From Prevotella sp. UBA1104 (GTDB lineage: Bacteria; Bacteroidota; Bacteroidia; Bacteroidales; Bacteroidaceae): DNA of 25,843 nt. The stretch's first letter is position 1; every line of letters begins with the position of its first letter. Shown here piece by piece: positions 14,706 through 24,900 of this stretch. The stretch lies in assembly GCA_002314055.1 (NCBI GenBank), contig DCBP01000012.1:1-25843 (forward strand), in the 5' to 3' direction. Under the pieces are notes generated by a model that did not search any database, had not been told where the DNA came from, and was given only the letters and a program-made list of their open reading frames with translations. A program made the translations under genes and the position numbers.

Positions 14706-15116
14706 ATGAAAACATTGTTGATAACTTTAATAACATTAGCTTGTTTTCGCGTTGTTTCTGTATCTGCACAGAGCGTGTCATATTCTTACGACAGAAGCGG
14801 AAACAGAATCGGCAGGAAGTCTTCTTCTCCCAACAAAGTAAAGGCAAAAGGACGGAATATTACCAATACTGCAATTCCTTCGGGTGTTAATGCCGTTTAC
14901 AACAGCATTTCGAAAAATATAGAGATAACGTCAATGGATTTTCTACGTGCTCCAATGAGAATTAGTGTTTACTCCGCATCCGGACAAACGATTTATAACT
15001 CTATAATTTCAAGAAACCATATCACTATAGATACTTCTTCTTTTCCTTCTGGAATATATTTGGTAGAAATTGAGAGTGATAAAACGAAACTAAGCAGAAA
15101 AATAACGATTGAATAG
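14706..15116 (+). CDS. Small exported protein with a YD-like motif and T9SS-type sorting domain
   Basis: From the ATG at 14706 the product is 136 residues. It has a Sec signal peptide (cleavage near SVSA-Q, residue 21). Immediately after comes YSYDRSGNRIGRK (residues 26-38), which reads like a single YD repeat of the RHS type. A Lys/Ser/Asn-rich linker follows, then residues about 80-136 resemble the type A C-terminal sorting domain of the Bacteroidetes type 9 secretion system: ISVYSASGQ, then SFPSGIYLVEI, then a short Lys-rich end. Apart from the linker there is no other domain. Its stop is 1 nt before the start of the giant RHS gene, so the two are co-expressed. Its role is unknown; it might be a surface-anchored helper for the RHS protein. 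Confidence 0.8.
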   Translation: MKTLLITLITLACFRVVSVSAQSVSYSYDRSGNRIGRKSSSPNKVKAKGRNITNTAIPSGVNAVYNSISKNIEITSMDFLRAPMRISVYSASGQTIYNSIISRNHITIDTSSFPSGIYLVEIESDKTKLSRKITIE

Positions 15117-15117
15117 C

Positions 15118-18100
15118 ATGAAAAACATTGTCCGATACATATTTCTGATGTTTTCCTTACAGTCCTTGTCTTTCCAAGCTCAGACTCCATTGGAGATAAT
15201 AGGCAATTATAAGGTAAAGCCTGATGTGACAAGTCCAAGCGACAAGTCTGTGGGTGGAGTTCCCGTAAGCTTCGATGTGTTACAGACTGGAGCCGCTACA
15301 TTTTCCATTCCGATAGGATGTCCAAAAGGTGTAAACGGCATGCAGCCCAATATCAGTATCGGATACAGTAGCCAGAACGGTGAAGGCTTTGCCGGATGGG
15401 GGTGCAGTGTTCATGGATTTTCTGTAATAACGCGAGGAATGAAAACTGTATATCATGACGGGGCGGCAAGTGGCAGAGACTATTCCGGGAATGATGCCCT
15501 GTATCTCGACGGAAAACGTCTTGTGCAGAAATACGGGAATGGTATTGTCAACGGAGCGACATTCGTATCGGAAACGGATCCGTACAGCGTCTTTACGATA
15601 TGTGGCAGCGGTCCGGAAATGTGGATTTGCGGAAAACTGTCAAACGGAAATACCGTATGGTATGGGCGCGATATAGACAGCCGTCAGTTTATTACAACGT
15701 TTTCGGATGTTACGGTTGTAAACGCCTGGTATCTGTCTTATGTTGAGGACAGAAACGGAAATGCCGTGGGGATTGTATATAATCGCGACAACGGCACTGT
15801 TTATCCTTGGTACATTTCATACGGCAGGAACGTTAAGGAAAACACAGAATATAACATGTCCGTAACATTCGGCTATGAACCGCGCGATTTCAGTCTTCCG
15901 TATATGATAAGCGGTATTAAGTGCAGTAACAGTTTGCGCCTAAAGACAATAGAGACAAGCTGCAACAACAAGCTGTACCGCAGATACTCGCTGGACTATG
16001 AAACCAATCAGACAACACGAAAAGAAAGGCTTGTTTCCGTATCTGTAACTCCGGGCGAAACGACAGAAGGACGCAAGATAAATATGACATGGAGCGGTCA
16101 AGCGCCCAATGGTATAAATGCAAGAACCGTCGATGTCCCCGAAACGAATTATTACCTTACGGAAAAGCTCAACCGCTATTTCACGGCTGTTGACATCAAC
16201 GGCGATGGCGTATCCGACATATTGGAGTTTGCTCCCGTAAAAATCACTACTTCGTACGGAGTAAGCAGTTCCAGTTTTGTTACTGATAACTATTGCATTC
16301 CGTACCTTTCATCTATAGACGGTGATGGAAATGTAAAATACAAGATACAAAATCATATAAGTCTTGGTGGCGACATCAACTTCGACGGTTTTATAGACGG
16401 CATGGGAGCACCGGTATTCACCGATATGAATGGTGATGGCATACAGGATGTTGTAATCCCGGATATACGCATAATAAAGTCCTTGAATGTCAAGAGAGTC
16501 CTTTTCTATACTATATACGGCAAGAGGGCGGACTATGTGGACAGCGACAAGGACGAGATAGGTTTTTCGCTTGTAAATAGCGACAAGTTTCCATTGTATA
16601 CTGCGGCAGACCTTGATGCCGACGGCAAGGGCGAAATCATCACGCTTGAAAGAGACTGCGACAAACAGGGAAAATATGTGCTTACAGTCATGCCGTATGT
16701 GAAGAGGGGAGGAACCTCCGATTATTCAAGAGCTTGCATCAAGCTGAAGTCTACTCCACAGAATCTGTTGACCGGAGACTTCGACAACGACGGCTTGACG
16801 GACTTGCTTGTCTTGGAAAACGGATGCAGCGAACTGATACTGAATGAAGGAGGAAAGAAACCGTATGACGGAGACCGGCATGGGGTGGTCATCAGTCAGA
16901 ATGTGAAGAATGCGAACATGGTAGAAACAGGCGATTTCAATGGAGACGGATGTCTTGACATAGTCATGTTCAGCGACAAGAAACTTGTCATTGCTCTTGG
17001 TAACGGCAATGGAAATTTTACGCTTTGCAGTCCGCAGACTTTTGAGAATCTTGACAGTTATGCCTTTAAAAACTCCGAATCGAAAATGTTTGCCTATGAT
17101 TTCAACCGCGATGGCAAGACCGATATTGTCATTGCAAAGGCAAACATGTCGCATCACAAGAATTTTATAGATACAAGAACTTTCTGGCTGCAGTCGCAAG
17201 GCAACGCTTTCAGTCTACAGTCTATGGCTGTCTCAAAAAAACGCGACGATGCAAAAAGTCAACGTCATATCATCGGTGATTTCGACGGTGACGGATATAT
17301 TGATTTGCTCAATTACGGCAACCAGTGCTACGATGCGGTTGGCGTGTCAGAAGAACCGAAGTTTTATGTTTACGGCAAACACTCAGAGCCGTCAGAAGAC
17401 AAAGTCGTACATATAGACAACGGCTTTGATACGGATGTCTCCATTTTATATGCCAACAGTATCTTGCCGGAAATCTGCAAGCCTAAATCCGATGCGGTAT
17501 TCCCGATAATAGACTGTGTAGTACCCGTCAGTGTCGTCTCGAATGTAAAGAAGAATACAGGAGTAACCGGTGTACAGGAAACGACATTCAAATATGAAGG
17601 ACTAAAAGCGCATGCCCAAGGAAAAGGAATCCTTGGATTCTCCAAATTTACAGCAACGAACATTGGAACAGGCTCTGTGAAAGAAACGGAGATAAAGGAA
17701 TATGACAATGACAGTTTCCTGCCGAAACATGTAAAGACGACTGAAACGACGGGCAATGCTACTGCCGTAACGGAAACAGAGAACATGATTGTGTCAGTTG
17801 TCGGCAAGTCCTTCCTTTCCTGTCCGCAAAGCGTTTTTGAAACGGACATTGACGGTAACGTAACCAAGATGGAATACATTTACGACAAAGCCAGAGGATA
17901 CCTGACAGAAAAGAAAAAGACAAATGACGACGGCTCTTATGTCAAGACGGTCTGTGGCAGTTACGGATGCTATTCCGGGAAGTGGATGCCAAAGACCTCG
18001 ACAACGGTGATGAAACATCCAGATGACAGTCAGGAATATACAGACGTAACACGTATGGAATACGACAATCGCGGAAATGTTACGTCAACCGTTTCACATG

Positions 18101-21100
18101 CCGGAACAGACAAAGAAGCGTCAACGGACATGACTTATGACAATTTCGGCAATGTAACATCTGTATTGTCTAAAGCCGGTTCTTTGCAGACCTGTACGAC
18201 ATATACAGAATATAGTAAAGACGGGAGATTTGCCATACATACGTATACGGAACCAGCCTCTACCGACGTTTCTTGCACCTACGACAACTTCGGCAACTTG
18301 TTGGCAGAAACAGACAAAACAAATCAAACTTCTCCGCTTACTACAACCCATATCCTTGACGAATGGGGAAATGAAACGGAGACTGTATTCCCAACAGGAA
18401 AAGTTTCTGGTGTATTGACGAAATGGAAGAATATTGCAGACAAGTCTTATTTTACGGTCTCATACTCCAACGATGCCCCGTGGACAAGAATAGAATACGA
18501 CCGCCTCGGCAGAGAACTCCGTCGGGAAACTGTTAATGCCGGAGATGTACCGGTTACGACAGTCACAGAGTATGACCGAAAAGGAAATGTCGCTTCTGTT
18601 GTCATTCAGACAGGCAAGCTCTCCACCTCAAAAAACATGACCTACGATGAAACCGGAAGACTTCAGTCCGAAACGTACTCGTCGGGAAAGACCATAAACT
18701 ATACTTATGGTAAAAGAAAAGTAACAGTAAATACCAACGGACATTCCTTTGAAAAAGAATATGATTCTTGGGGAAATGTGAAAAAAAGTACAGACCCCAT
18801 AGCTACAATAGAATACGAATATTATTCCAACGGAAAGACAAAAAGAGCTACATGTTGCGGCGCATCTACAGAAATGGACTATGATGCGGCAGGCAACCGT
18901 ATTCTTCTGGAAGATGCGGATGCCGGAAAAATAACAAGTGAGTATGATGCTTTGGGTAGAAATACCAGACAGATGGATGAACAGGGAAATGTGATATATA
19001 GGAACTATGATTGTTTTGGAAGAGTTACGTCAGAAAGCGGAGCAACAAATTCTGTTGAATATAAGTATAATGCGAAAGGACAAATTACTTCTGCATATAG
19101 CGGCAATAATTCCACCAGCATTATTCATGACAAATTCGGACGCATAACGATGGAGCAGAGAAGTCCTGAATTTAGTGAAATACAGATAAGCGGATATAAG
19201 TACAACGACATCGGACAGGTATATGAAGAGACCTTGCCCGGCAACATAAAGGTGAAATACGGCTATGATTCATACGGAAACCTCGTGTCAAGGAGAATTG
19301 GCGGCATAGAAATGTGGAAACTCATTTCGGATGACGGGAAGACTGTGCGTCATGCCTTGCTTGGCGGAAAGTTGGAGAATGTCGTGGAAAGGGACAAAAA
19401 TGGGTACGTGTCTTCTGATAAACTGTATTTCGGCGGAAAGGCAATAGACTGGATTAATTTTTCGTTCAATGCAATTACCGGCAATCTGTCGAGAAAGTCA
19501 AGGAAGGGTGATGCTTTCATCCGTACCTTCAGCTATGATGCTATGGACAGACTTACAGGCTGTGTTCCAAAGACTCAGATCGGAATTATGGACACGGCTT
19601 TGGTGGCTAAACCGTTTTCTGGAAATTTTGTACAGCCTGGTACCGGTGTGGTATTGCCTGGTGACAGATATCCTATGACAATCGGCGACAGGTACGTGTA
19701 TGCAGACAACGGCAATATACTGTCAACAACGGCAATTGGCAACTACACATACGACGACAGTCGGCCTCATGCGGTAAAAACAGTTGAGAACAAATCGGGG
19801 GCAATACATTCAGCATCGCAGCAAGTCGTTTACAATAACCTCAATCTCGTTGACGGTATAATGGAGGGAGACGGAGATGACATGACGGACCTTGAATATT
19901 ATTTTGGTACAGACAACAGCCGCTGGCACGCCGAATACTACAAGGGCAACAACGTATACCGCACCATAGACTACGGCGACGGATATGACAAAGTAACGGA
20001 AAACGACACGATTCGGGAATTTTGGTATATTGGCGACGATATACTGTTGTATCGTGAAAACGGTGGAACGCTTAAAGCCTTTTATATGCTGACCGACAAT
20101 GTCGGCAGCATCGTCGGCATATATGATATCGATGGCAAAGAGTTGTTCCGTGCCGACTATGACCCTTGGGGCGTAATGACCATAAAGCGTAATGATATAG
20201 GTTTCATTCGTGGCTATACCGGTCATGAGATGCTTCGGGAGTTCAATCTGATAAACATGAACGGCAGGGTGTATGACCCTCAGTCGTGCCGCTTCCTAAG
20301 TCCCGACAACTACGTGCAAGAGCCGGACAACAGCCAGAGCTTCAACCGATATTCGTATTGTCTGAACAATCCGCTGAAGTATAATGACCCGAGCGGGGAA
20401 TTGTTTGCTATAGATGACATATTTATTTGTGCATTCATGAGTGGAGCTATTAACTGGGCTATGAATGGTGGACAGATGAACGCAAAAGGTTTAGCATATT
20501 TCGGCATCGGTGTAGGTTCATTCGCTGCTGGTTCATTTGTTGGTGCTGGAATAAGTTCAGCTATGTATGGTAGCAGCTTAGGCTCTGGTTTCATATCTGG
20601 CGCAGCAGTTGGTTGTGGAAGTGGATTTGTTGGTGGTTTTACTTCTGACTTGGGAAATAGTTTGGTAAGTGGAGATAGCTTCTCTTCATCAATTTCAAAT
20701 GCTTTTTCTTCAGGGCTACAGTCTGGAATTTCAGGATCTCTTATTGGCGGACTTGCCGATGGTACTGATGCTGTGGACGCAAAGACAAACTTTTTTACAG
20801 GAAAGGGCTCTATTGACATTGATGCACCTGTTTCTTGTTGGGGAGCAAAAGACATAATAAATAAAATTAGGACTGATGGATTGAAAAGTCTTAAAGTTAG
20901 AAGAGTTGGAATTTTTGAATCTGTGAATGTTTACGAAACAGATATTTTAGGTTCATACCTAACGGATTATGCTGCATTTACATTGCCTCCTGATGAAATA
21001 ATTATGGGAACAGGACTTTTTATGAATAATAAAAGCGTTTTGTATCACGAGTTTGGGCATATTCTTCAAGCTCGAATCCATGGTTTGACTGCATATTATC

Positions 21101-21318
21101 GAGTCATTGCACCAGAAAGCATTTTTAGTGCTACGTTTAATGTTGAAGAACACGGCTCTTATTGGACGGAAACTTATGCGAACTATTTATCTAAAAATTA
21201 TATGCAAATAAAATTTCCTAAATATAAATGGCCGAATTACTTTCCTGCGAAAAATATAGACAATGAGCATTTGAAACTTTTCAGAAGTCTAAAATACCTT
21301 TATGGCGTAAATGTTTAA
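15118..21318 (+). CDS. Giant SpvB/RHS-repeat polymorphic toxin with C-terminal zincin
   Basis: The 2066-residue protein starts at the ATG at 15118 (MKNIVRY) with a signal peptide ending near FQAQ (residue 21). Domains in order: an SpvB/TcB-like N-terminus (VGGVPVSFDVLQTGAATFSI, GFAGWGCSVHGFSVI); FG-GAP/VCBS-type Asp-rich repeats from about residue 359 to 735 (DINGDGVSD, DMNGDGIQD, DFNRDGKTD, DFDGDGYID); a TcdB-middle-like segment; many YD repeats from about 980 to 1560; and an RHS-associated core (RVYDPQSCRFLSPDNY, Tyr1719 onward) ending NDPSGE at 1761. RHS shells are known to enclose a C-terminal toxin. Here the tip is residues 1762-2066, with HEFGH at 1977-1981. The protein sits between a small exported helper and a likely immunity lipoprotein. 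Export route and target are inferred, not seen. Confidence 0.93.
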   Translation: MKNIVRYIFLMFSLQSLSFQAQTPLEIIGNYKVKPDVTSPSDKSVGGVPVSFDVLQTGAATFSIPIGCPKGVNGMQPNISIGYSSQNGEGFAGWGCSVHGFSVITRGMKTVYHDGAASGRDYSGNDALYLDGKRLVQKYGNGIVNGATFVSETDPYSVFTICGSGPEMWICGKLSNGNTVWYGRDIDSRQFITTFSDVTVVNAWYLSYVEDRNGNAVGIVYNRDNGTVYPWYISYGRNVKENTEYNMSVTFGYEPRDFSLPYMISGIKCSNSLRLKTIETSCNNKLYRRYSLDYETNQTTRKERLVSVSVTPGETTEGRKINMTWSGQAPNGINARTVDVPETNYYLTEKLNRYFTAVDINGDGVSDILEFAPVKITTSYGVSSSSFVTDNYCIPYLSSIDGDGNVKYKIQNHISLGGDINFDGFIDGMGAPVFTDMNGDGIQDVVIPDIRIIKSLNVKRVLFYTIYGKRADYVDSDKDEIGFSLVNSDKFPLYTAADLDADGKGEIITLERDCDKQGKYVLTVMPYVKRGGTSDYSRACIKLKSTPQNLLTGDFDNDGLTDLLVLENGCSELILNEGGKKPYDGDRHGVVISQNVKNANMVETGDFNGDGCLDIVMFSDKKLVIALGNGNGNFTLCSPQTFENLDSYAFKNSESKMFAYDFNRDGKTDIVIAKANMSHHKNFIDTRTFWLQSQGNAFSLQSMAVSKKRDDAKSQRHIIGDFDGDGYIDLLNYGNQCYDAVGVSEEPKFYVYGKHSEPSEDKVVHIDNGFDTDVSILYANSILPEICKPKSDAVFPIIDCVVPVSVVSNVKKNTGVTGVQETTFKYEGLKAHAQGKGILGFSKFTATNIGTGSVKETEIKEYDNDSFLPKHVKTTETTGNATAVTETENMIVSVVGKSFLSCPQSVFETDIDGNVTKMEYIYDKARGYLTEKKKTNDDGSYVKTVCGSYGCYSGKWMPKTSTTVMKHPDDSQEYTDVTRMEYDNRGNVTSTVSHAGTDKEASTDMTYDNFGNVTSVLSKAGSLQTCTTYTEYSKDGRFAIHTYTEPASTDVSCTYDNFGNLLAETDKTNQTSPLTTTHILDEWGNETETVFPTGKVSGVLTKWKNIADKSYFTVSYSNDAPWTRIEYDRLGRELRRETVNAGDVPVTTVTEYDRKGNVASVVIQTGKLSTSKNMTYDETGRLQSETYSSGKTINYTYGKRKVTVNTNGHSFEKEYDSWGNVKKSTDPIATIEYEYYSNGKTKRATCCGASTEMDYDAAGNRILLEDADAGKITSEYDALGRNTRQMDEQGNVIYRNYDCFGRVTSESGATNSVEYKYNAKGQITSAYSGNNSTSIIHDKFGRITMEQRSPEFSEIQISGYKYNDIGQVYEETLPGNIKVKYGYDSYGNLVSRRIGGIEMWKLISDDGKTVRHALLGGKLENVVERDKNGYVSSDKLYFGGKAIDWINFSFNAITGNLSRKSRKGDAFIRTFSYDAMDRLTGCVPKTQIGIMDTALVAKPFSGNFVQPGTGVVLPGDRYPMTIGDRYVYADNGNILSTTAIGNYTYDDSRPHAVKTVENKSGAIHSASQQVVYNNLNLVDGIMEGDGDDMTDLEYYFGTDNSRWHAEYYKGNNVYRTIDYGDGYDKVTENDTIREFWYIGDDILLYRENGGTLKAFYMLTDNVGSIVGIYDIDGKELFRADYDPWGVMTIKRNDIGFIRGYTGHEMLREFNLINMNGRVYDPQSCRFLSPDNYVQEPDNSQSFNRYSYCLNNPLKYNDPSGELFAIDDIFICAFMSGAINWAMNGGQMNAKGLAYFGIGVGSFAAGSFVGAGISSAMYGSSLGSGFISGAAVGCGSGFVGGFTSDLGNSLVSGDSFSSSISNAFSSGLQSGISGSLIGGLADGTDAVDAKTNFFTGKGSIDIDAPVSCWGAKDIINKIRTDGLKSLKVRRVGIFESVNVYETDILGSYLTDYAAFTLPPDEIIMGTGLFMNNKSVLYHEFGHILQARIHGLTAYYRVIAPESIFSATFNVEEHGSYWTETYANYLSKNYMQIKFPKYKWPNYFPAKNIDNEHLKLFRSLKYLYGVNV
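20401..21315 (+). other. Variable toxin tip of the RHS protein: Gly-rich segment plus zincin
   Basis: These codons encode residues 1762-2066, after the RHS-core end. Residues about 1765-1890 are rich in Gly, Ser and Ala with hydrophobic stretches (for example YFGIGVGSFAAGSFVGAGI), a pre-toxin feature seen in many RHS and CDI tips. The final part holds HEFGHILQARIHG, with His1977, Glu1978 and His1981 as the HExxH site, and ETYAN about 37 residues later with Glu2018 as the likely third zinc ligand. That is the gluzincin pattern of metallopeptidases. The DNA becomes visibly more AT-rich than the RHS shell, in keeping with tip exchange. The substrate is unknown. Confidence 0.75.
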
Positions 21319-21323
21319 CACAT

Positions 21324-21749
21324 ATGAAATATCTATTATTAGTCTTTATTCTACTTCTATCGGGATGTGATTATTTTACGAGTGTAGAAGTTATTAACTT
21401 TACAGATAAATCTTATATTGTCTATGCTTCTCGTTACGATTCTATTGGTTGTATTTCTGATTCTATAAATAATGATATTATGAAAGAAATAGAAAAAGAA
21501 GATACTTTTTCTGTAGGGAATATGTATGTCGTATTTATTCCTTCAAAAAATGTTAAATATTTGGGTTTTCAAACGTCGAATCTATTTCGGATGAGTCCAG
21601 ATGAAAAATGGAGATTTTATTTTATTAATGATTCTATAGTCAAAACAAAAACATGGGATGAAATTGTAAAATATCAATTATATGATAAGAAAATCGTGCT
21701 GGACGAGGCTAAAATGGATTCGATTGGATGGAAAATTCAGATAAAATAG
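21324..21749 (+). CDS. Small lipoprotein, candidate immunity protein to the RHS zincin
   Basis: This 141-residue protein begins with a lipoprotein signal peptide, lipobox LSGC with the Cys at residue 15. The mature part is an unremarkable mixed alpha/beta-looking sequence with many Asp, Ser, Ile and Lys residues; I recognise no family. Its start lies 5 nt after the RHS stop codon, so it is almost certainly co-transcribed. Position directly after a toxin tip, small size and strong AT bias are the normal signs of a cognate immunity gene, and an envelope location would suit neutralising a toxin carried through the periplasm. The immunity role is inference; an unrelated accessory lipoprotein is possible. 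It ends about 80 nt before the right copy of the 68-bp repeat. Confidence 0.72.
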   Translation: MKYLLLVFILLLSGCDYFTSVEVINFTDKSYIVYASRYDSIGCISDSINNDIMKEIEKEDTFSVGNMYVVFIPSKNVKYLGFQTSNLFRMSPDEKWRFYFINDSIVKTKTWDEIVKYQLYDKKIVLDEAKMDSIGWKIQIK

Positions 21750-21826
21750 TCAAAATTACAGACTTTGCATCAAAGCAATTCTGTATCTAAACTTTTGAAT
21801 TATACATTTTCCAAAAAAATGTTTCA

Positions 21827-21894
21827 TTCTGCAATATTTTTTTTACCTTTGCACGCATAACATTTGTTAGTAAGACAAACATACATATTTAAAA
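21827..21894. repeat. 68-bp promoter/leader direct repeat, right copy (purL)
   Basis: This copy matches 14627-14694 at 65 of 68 positions and sits directly before purL, so it is probably the original purL promoter and leader. Flanking DNA outside 21827-21894 is not detectably similar to the left copy. Together the two copies bracket the whole RHS cassette. Confidence 0.9.
21844..21851 (+). promoter_or_regulatory. purL promoter -7 box
   Basis: TACCTTTG is a perfect TAnnTTTG match, 59 nt before the purL ATG at 21911. It lies inside the right copy of the 68-bp repeat. Confidence 0.75.
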
Positions 21895-21910
21895 GATATC
21901 TATAAACGTT

Positions 21911-24900
21911 ATGATTCTTTTTTTTAGAACTCCTTCAAAGAGCGTGATAGCAACACAGGTTGACCATCAGCTCAACAATGACGAGATTAACGAACTATGT
22001 TGGCTCTACGGAGACGCTGTGCTCGAAAAGGCAGACAGCCTTGAGGGTTACTTCGTCGGACCGCGCCGTGAAATGATTACTCCTTGGAGTACGAATGCCG
22101 TTGAGATTACTCAGAATATGAATCTCCACGGCATTTCGCGTATTGAGGAGTATTTCCCCGTAAGCTCAAAGGATGCCGACCACGACCCGATGCTGCAGCG
22201 TATGTATGACGGTATCGGTCAGGACGTGTTCACAGTGAACCACAAGCCGGAACCAATCAAGCACATCGAGAACCTCGAAGAGTATAACGAGCAGGAGGGA
22301 CTCGCCCTCTCGCCAGAGGAAATAGAGTATCTGCACAAAATAGAGAAGCAGCTCGGCCGACCGTTGACCGACTCCGAGGTGTTCGGCTTCGCACAGATAA
22401 ACTCAGAGCACTGCCGCCACAAGATATTCGGTGGAGTGTTTATCATCGACGGCAAGGAGATGGAAAGTTCACTCTTTGCCATGATAAAGAAAACAACGAA
22501 AGAGAATCCTAACAAGATTCTCTCGGCATACAAAGACAATGTAGCCTTCGCCCAGGGACCAGTAGTGGAGCAGTTCGCCCCGAAAGACCAGTCCACTTCC
22601 GACTACTTCCAGATAAAGGACGTGGAGAGCGTAATCTCGCTGAAGGCAGAGACCCACAACTTCCCGACAACAGTGGAGCCGTTTAACGGAGCCGCAACCG
22701 GAACCGGCGGTGAGATCCGCGACCGTATGGGTGGAGGTGTAGGTTCATGGCCAATCGCCGGAACTGCCGTTTATATGACAGCCTATCCGCGCCTGAAAGA
22801 AGACGAACTGAGTCTTGAAGCAAGCAAGGTGGCTCGCGGCAAGGATTCAGAGAAAGGCTATACCGGCGAGCGCGACTGGGAAGACATCCTGCCAGTAAGA
22901 AACTGGCTGTATCAGTCGCCGGAGCAGATATTGATAAAGGCATCAAACGGAGCCTCAGACTTCGGAAACAAGTTCGGTCAGCCGCTGATTTGCGGTTCCG
23001 TATTGACTTTCGAGCATCAGGAGCCAACGACAACAGGCGAGGCAGACACGAAATATGCATACGACAAGGTTATCATGCTTGCCGGCGGCGTGGGCTACGG
23101 CACAAAGCGCGACTGCCTGAAGAAAGAGCCACAGAAGGGCAACAAAGTAGTAGTAGTAGGTGGCGACAACTACCGCATCGGACTCGGTGGCGGTTCGGTA
23201 TCGTCAGTAGATACCGGTCGCTATAGCAACGGCATCGAGCTGAACGCCGTTCAGCGTGCCAATCCGGAGATGCAGAAGAGAGCCTACAACCTGGTTCGCG
23301 CCCTCTGCGAGGAAGATGTAAACCCGGTAGTCAGCATCCACGACCACGGTTCGGCAGGACATTTGAACTGTCTCTCGGAGCTTGTAGAAGAGTGTGGCGG
23401 CGAGATAGACATGACAAAGTTGCCTATCGGCGACAAAACCCTCTCGGCAAAGGAAATCATTGCCAACGAGAGTCAGGAGCGCATGGGACTCCTCATCGAC
23501 GAGAAGCATATCGAACATGTGAGGAAGATTGCCGAGCGCGAGCGTGCCCCACTGTATGTAGTAGGCGAGACGACAGGCGATGCCCACTTCTCGTTCGTTC
23601 AGGGCGACGGCGTGAAGCCATTCGACCTTGACGTGGCACAGATGTTCGGACACTCACCTGTTACATATATGAAAGATGTAACCGTGGAGCATCATTATCA
23701 GGATGCAACATATTCACTGAATGATATCGACGAATACGTTGAGCGCGTGCTCCAGTTGGAGTCGGTAGCCTGCAAAGACTGGTTGACAAACAAGGTAGAC
23801 CGCTCCGTAACCGGAAAGATAGCCCGTCAGCAGTGTCAGGGCGAGATACAGCTGCCGTTGTCAGACTGCGGCGTTGTAGCTCTCGACTACCGCGGACACA
23901 AGGGAATAGCAACAGCCCTCGGTCACGCGCCACAGGCAGGATTGGCAAACCCGGAGGCAGGCTCAGTATTGTCGGTAGCCGAATCACTTACAAATATCGT
24001 TTGGGCACCGCTTGCCGACGGTATGGACAGCTTGAGCCTTTCAGCCAACTGGATGTGGCCTTGCCGCTCACAGAAGGGTGAAGACGCCCGCCTGTATTCA
24101 GCCGTAAAGGCATTGAGCGACTTCTGCTGCGCTATCCACGTGAACGTTCCGACAGGAAAAGACTCACTGTCGTTGACCCAGCAGTATCCTAACGGCGAGA
24201 AGATTGTATCTCCGGGAACGGTAATCGTTACGAGCGGTGGCGAAGTGAGCGACGTGCGCAAGGTGGTATCGCCGGTATTGGTAAACGACAAGAATTCCTC
24301 ACTCTATCATATCGACTTCTCGTTCGACGAGCAGAAGCTCGGTGGCTCGGCATTCGCACAGAGCCTCGGCAAGGTAGGCGACGACGTGCCTACGGTAGTA
24401 AATCCGGAGTATTTCGTTGATGCCTTCAACGCCGTTCAGGAGATGATAAAGAAGGGATGGATCATGGCAGGCCACGACATCAGCGCCGGCGGTCTTATCA
24501 CAACCCTCCTCGAAATGTGTTTCGCCAACAAGGAAGGCGGTATCCACGTAAACCTGCACGACCTTGCCGGCGACGACGTGGTGAAGATGCTTATGGCAGA
24601 GAACCCAGGTGTTGTGGTTCAGATTTCCGACGAGCACAAGCAGGAGTTCAAGGAATTTATGGAAGAGCAGGGCGTAAGCTATGCCAAGATAGGATATGCC
24701 ACACCAAAGGATCGCAAGATTGTGGTAAAGGCTGGTGACTACGAGCATGAGTTCGACATCGACAAGCTGCGCGACGTATGGTATAAGACTTCATATCTGC
24801 TCGACCGCGACCAGAGCAAGAACGGCTGTGCCGCTGAGCGCTACAAGAATTACAAGAACGAGCCGCTGGAGATGAAGTTCAACAAAGACTTCACCGGCAA

